From the NCBI GenBank assembly GCA_964344785.1, contig CAYFOR010000129.1:1-7931 (forward strand): a stretch of DNA of 7,931 bases, read 5' to 3'. Source of the DNA: Thiopontia sp964344785. GTDB taxonomy: Bacteria; Pseudomonadota; Gammaproteobacteria; GCF-002020875. Under the pieces are notes generated by a model. That model made no database searches, was not told the DNA's origin, and worked only from the letters and a program-made list of their open reading frames with translations. Both the position numbers and the translations under genes were made by a program. Shown in pieces: positions 7,033 to 7,931 of the stretch (the first letter of the stretch is position 1; each line of letters starts with the position of its first letter).

Positions 7033-7428
7033 AACTGAAGAGGGGGCTGGTCAATTGGGATGAGTGGTGATCTGCTACTGCTTTGGTTGCATCAGAGAGG
7101 TGACAGATATGCTTGGTGTCTAGCGCTTCGGCCTTTCATGTATTCATCGGGTACCGTTCAGGCATAAAAAAGTGGCTCATTCTGTCTGACAGGCTCTTTG
7201 ATTATAAGATGAAATCAATATAAATATGGGCTGATTTTGTTGTTGCCGTGTATGAGAAGAGAGGTTGATGGAAAGGGGCAGATGAAAAAAGTTCCTATTT
7301 TTGTGTGGGAAATGGTGGATTTATTCTCGTCTCGTACTAGAGTAGTCGGTAGGTGTCTGTCAAATGGGGGGAGCCAAGGTAGGCGGACAGCCTGAATCTT
7401 ATAATGCGCACTACAGAGGAGAGAGTGA
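7033..7428. other. Intergenic region between divergent small membrane-protein genes
   Basis: About 395 bases with no convincing gene on either strand. The right end carries the promoter and ribosome site of the 76-residue gene. A direct repeat of GGCTC flanks the small palindrome CTGTCTGACAG near 7173-7197, of unknown meaning. I could not find a good minus-strand promoter for the TSUP operon. Confidence 0.5.
7400..7421 (+). promoter_or_regulatory. Perfect -10 box and ribosome site of the 76-residue gene
   Basis: TATAAT at 7400-7405 is a perfect -10 consensus, and AGGAG at 7417-7421 is a strong ribosome site 7 bases before the ATG at 7429. A start near 7412 gives a very short leader of about 17 bases. 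No -35 match is found 16-18 bases upstream (the region reads AAGGTAGG), so the promoter may depend on an activator. Confidence 0.55.
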
Positions 7429-7659
7429 ATGGAAAACTCAATGGGGGGAAGTTATAACTTCTGGGGGTTCATAGCGGGCGTGGCTTTAACGGTCGCATTC
7501 GTTTTGGGAATACTTGGCTATACATACTATCCTGGTTTGATTGACGGCATTGGAATCTTGATGTGGCTTATTTTGCCTATTGCCGCTATCGACATTACTG
7601 TGGGATTAGTGATATCAATCAGTTGTCTGTTTAAATCAACATCAATCACTGCAAGCTAG
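7429..7659 (+). CDS. Small two-helix membrane protein, unknown function
   Basis: A 76-residue product with an N-terminal polar stretch (MENSMGGSYN) and two long hydrophobic segments (about 11-34 and 40-67). It ends in a short Ser/Thr-rich tail. Tyr and Gly are frequent in the turn between the helices (GYTYYPGLIDGIG). I do not recognise the family. The strong ribosome site and the adjacent -10 box make it one of the better-supported small genes in the window. It is monocistronic, followed by a hairpin and about 180 bases of apparent non-coding DNA. Confidence 0.65.
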   Translation: MENSMGGSYNFWGFIAGVALTVAFVLGILGYTYYPGLIDGIGILMWLILPIAAIDITVGLVISISCLFKSTSITAS

Positions 7660-7673
7660 TTGGCTGTTGCATC

Positions 7674-7703
7674 TTCAGGCATCCGTTCGAGTGGATGCCT
7701 GAG
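7674..7703. repeat. Hairpin after the 76-residue gene, possible terminator
   Basis: TTCAGGCATCC (7674-7684) pairs with GGATGCCTGA and a terminal G-U (7693-7703) around GTTCGAGT, 14 bases after the stop codon. There is no T-tract on either strand, so it may act in transcript stability or Rho-dependent ending rather than as a canonical intrinsic terminator. Confidence 0.45.
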
Positions 7704-7876
7704 CTCAGGAGAGCGGATGCTGAGAGGAATCAGGATTTCCGGGTGTGGTGGTGGCTTATAGCTATTTTCTGTATATCTGCGACTAATCTGTGCGACCATA
7801 TGCATACTTGGACTTGGTAGTTTGGCAGTAAGGTTTTCTTATGCAGAACAGAATTGGTGTATTACTCGCAACAGTA

Positions 7877-7881
7877 TTCAT
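7877..7881 (+). repeat. TTCAT direct repeat, right copy (target-duplication-like)
   Basis: TTCAT directly precedes the element terminus at 7882 and matches 51-55, which directly follows the terminus ending at base 50. The match is exactly the length of many IS target duplications. Confidence 0.5.
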
Positions 7882-7899
7882 CCCGCCTTATTCACCAAA
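7882..7899. repeat. 18-bp terminal inverted repeat, right copy
   Basis: CCCGCCTTATTCACCAAA is the exact reverse complement of 33-50. It marks the start of an element that runs rightwards out of the window. Confidence 0.85.
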
Positions 7900-7931
7900 C
7901 GGTCATTTCAACGGCTGACTCGCACATATTT
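7882..7931. mobile_element. Terminal fragment of a repeated (IS-like) element
   Basis: From the inverted repeat at 7882 the element continues to the window end. It contributes exactly 50 bases, the same length as the fragment at the left edge. Its inner bases (7900-7931) differ from those at the left, so this is the opposite end of the element in the same orientation. No transposase start is recognisable in 50 bases. Confidence 0.6.

Larger units (their letters stand above)
7841..7918 (+). pseudogene. 5' end of a reading frame interrupted by the right-hand element terminus
   Basis: ATG at 7841 is preceded by TAAGG (7829-7833) with a 7-base spacer, a good ribosome site. The frame encodes MQNRIGVLLATVFI, resembling the start of a signal peptide or membrane helix, before it crosses into the element at 7882 and meets TGA at 7916-7918. 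If the TTCAT at 7877-7881 is merged with that at 51-55, the frame continues in phase into the 668-residue membrane-protein gene. Alternatively it is simply the start of an unrelated gene broken by a second insertion, or a chance short frame. Confidence 0.35.

Overview
The window looks like a piece of a gammaproteobacterial chromosome. The tRNA-Gly(GCC) gene is nearly base-for-base the enterobacterial one, a tRNA-Cys(GCA) gene follows it directly, promoters and ribosome sites are of E. coli type, and the protein families are all common in Gammaproteobacteria. Base composition is mid-range by eye. I cannot name a genus. Nothing in the window is a complete mobile element, a CRISPR array or a recognisable known defence system.

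Layout from left to right: (1) bases 1-50 are the terminal fragment of a repeated element, ending in an 18-bp terminal inverted repeat. (2) 57-3275, plus strand: two surface-glycan genes, a polytopic membrane protein with a long Q/P-rich disordered loop (57-2063) and a GT4 glycosyltransferase (2151-3275). (3) 3363-4448, minus strand: a WecA-type polyprenyl-phosphate sugar-1-phosphate transferase, convergent with the glycosyltransferase. (4) 4449-5079: a promoter, tRNA-Gly, a strong terminator, tRNA-Cys and a second hairpin terminator. (5) 5205-6020: a membrane-anchored protein whose C-terminal half resembles an Mrr-type nuclease domain but lacks the catalytic signature. (6) 6043-7032, minus strand: a TSUP-family exporter preceded by a 75-residue membrane protein, probably one operon. 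(7) 7429-7659: a 76-residue membrane protein with a perfect -10 box. (8) 7841 onward: the start of a reading frame that runs into a second element terminus at 7882-7931.

How the genes work together: the WecA-like enzyme would prime undecaprenyl phosphate with a sugar phosphate, the GT4 enzyme would add a further sugar on the cytoplasmic face, and the 668-residue membrane protein could polymerise, modify or transfer the product. They read as one edge of an O-antigen or exopolysaccharide locus. The tRNA pair, the degenerate nuclease-like protein and the TSUP operon have no evident link to it.

The most unusual structural signal is at the two ends. Exactly 50 bases at each end belong to element termini that form a perfect 18-bp inverted repeat, and both are bordered on the inside by the same 5-bp direct repeat, TTCAT. 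Bridging the two ends through one TTCAT joins the frame starting at 7841 in phase with the first gene. Either the segment lies between two copies of a multicopy element with a preferred target, or it carries a single insertion and is circular or tandemly repeated.
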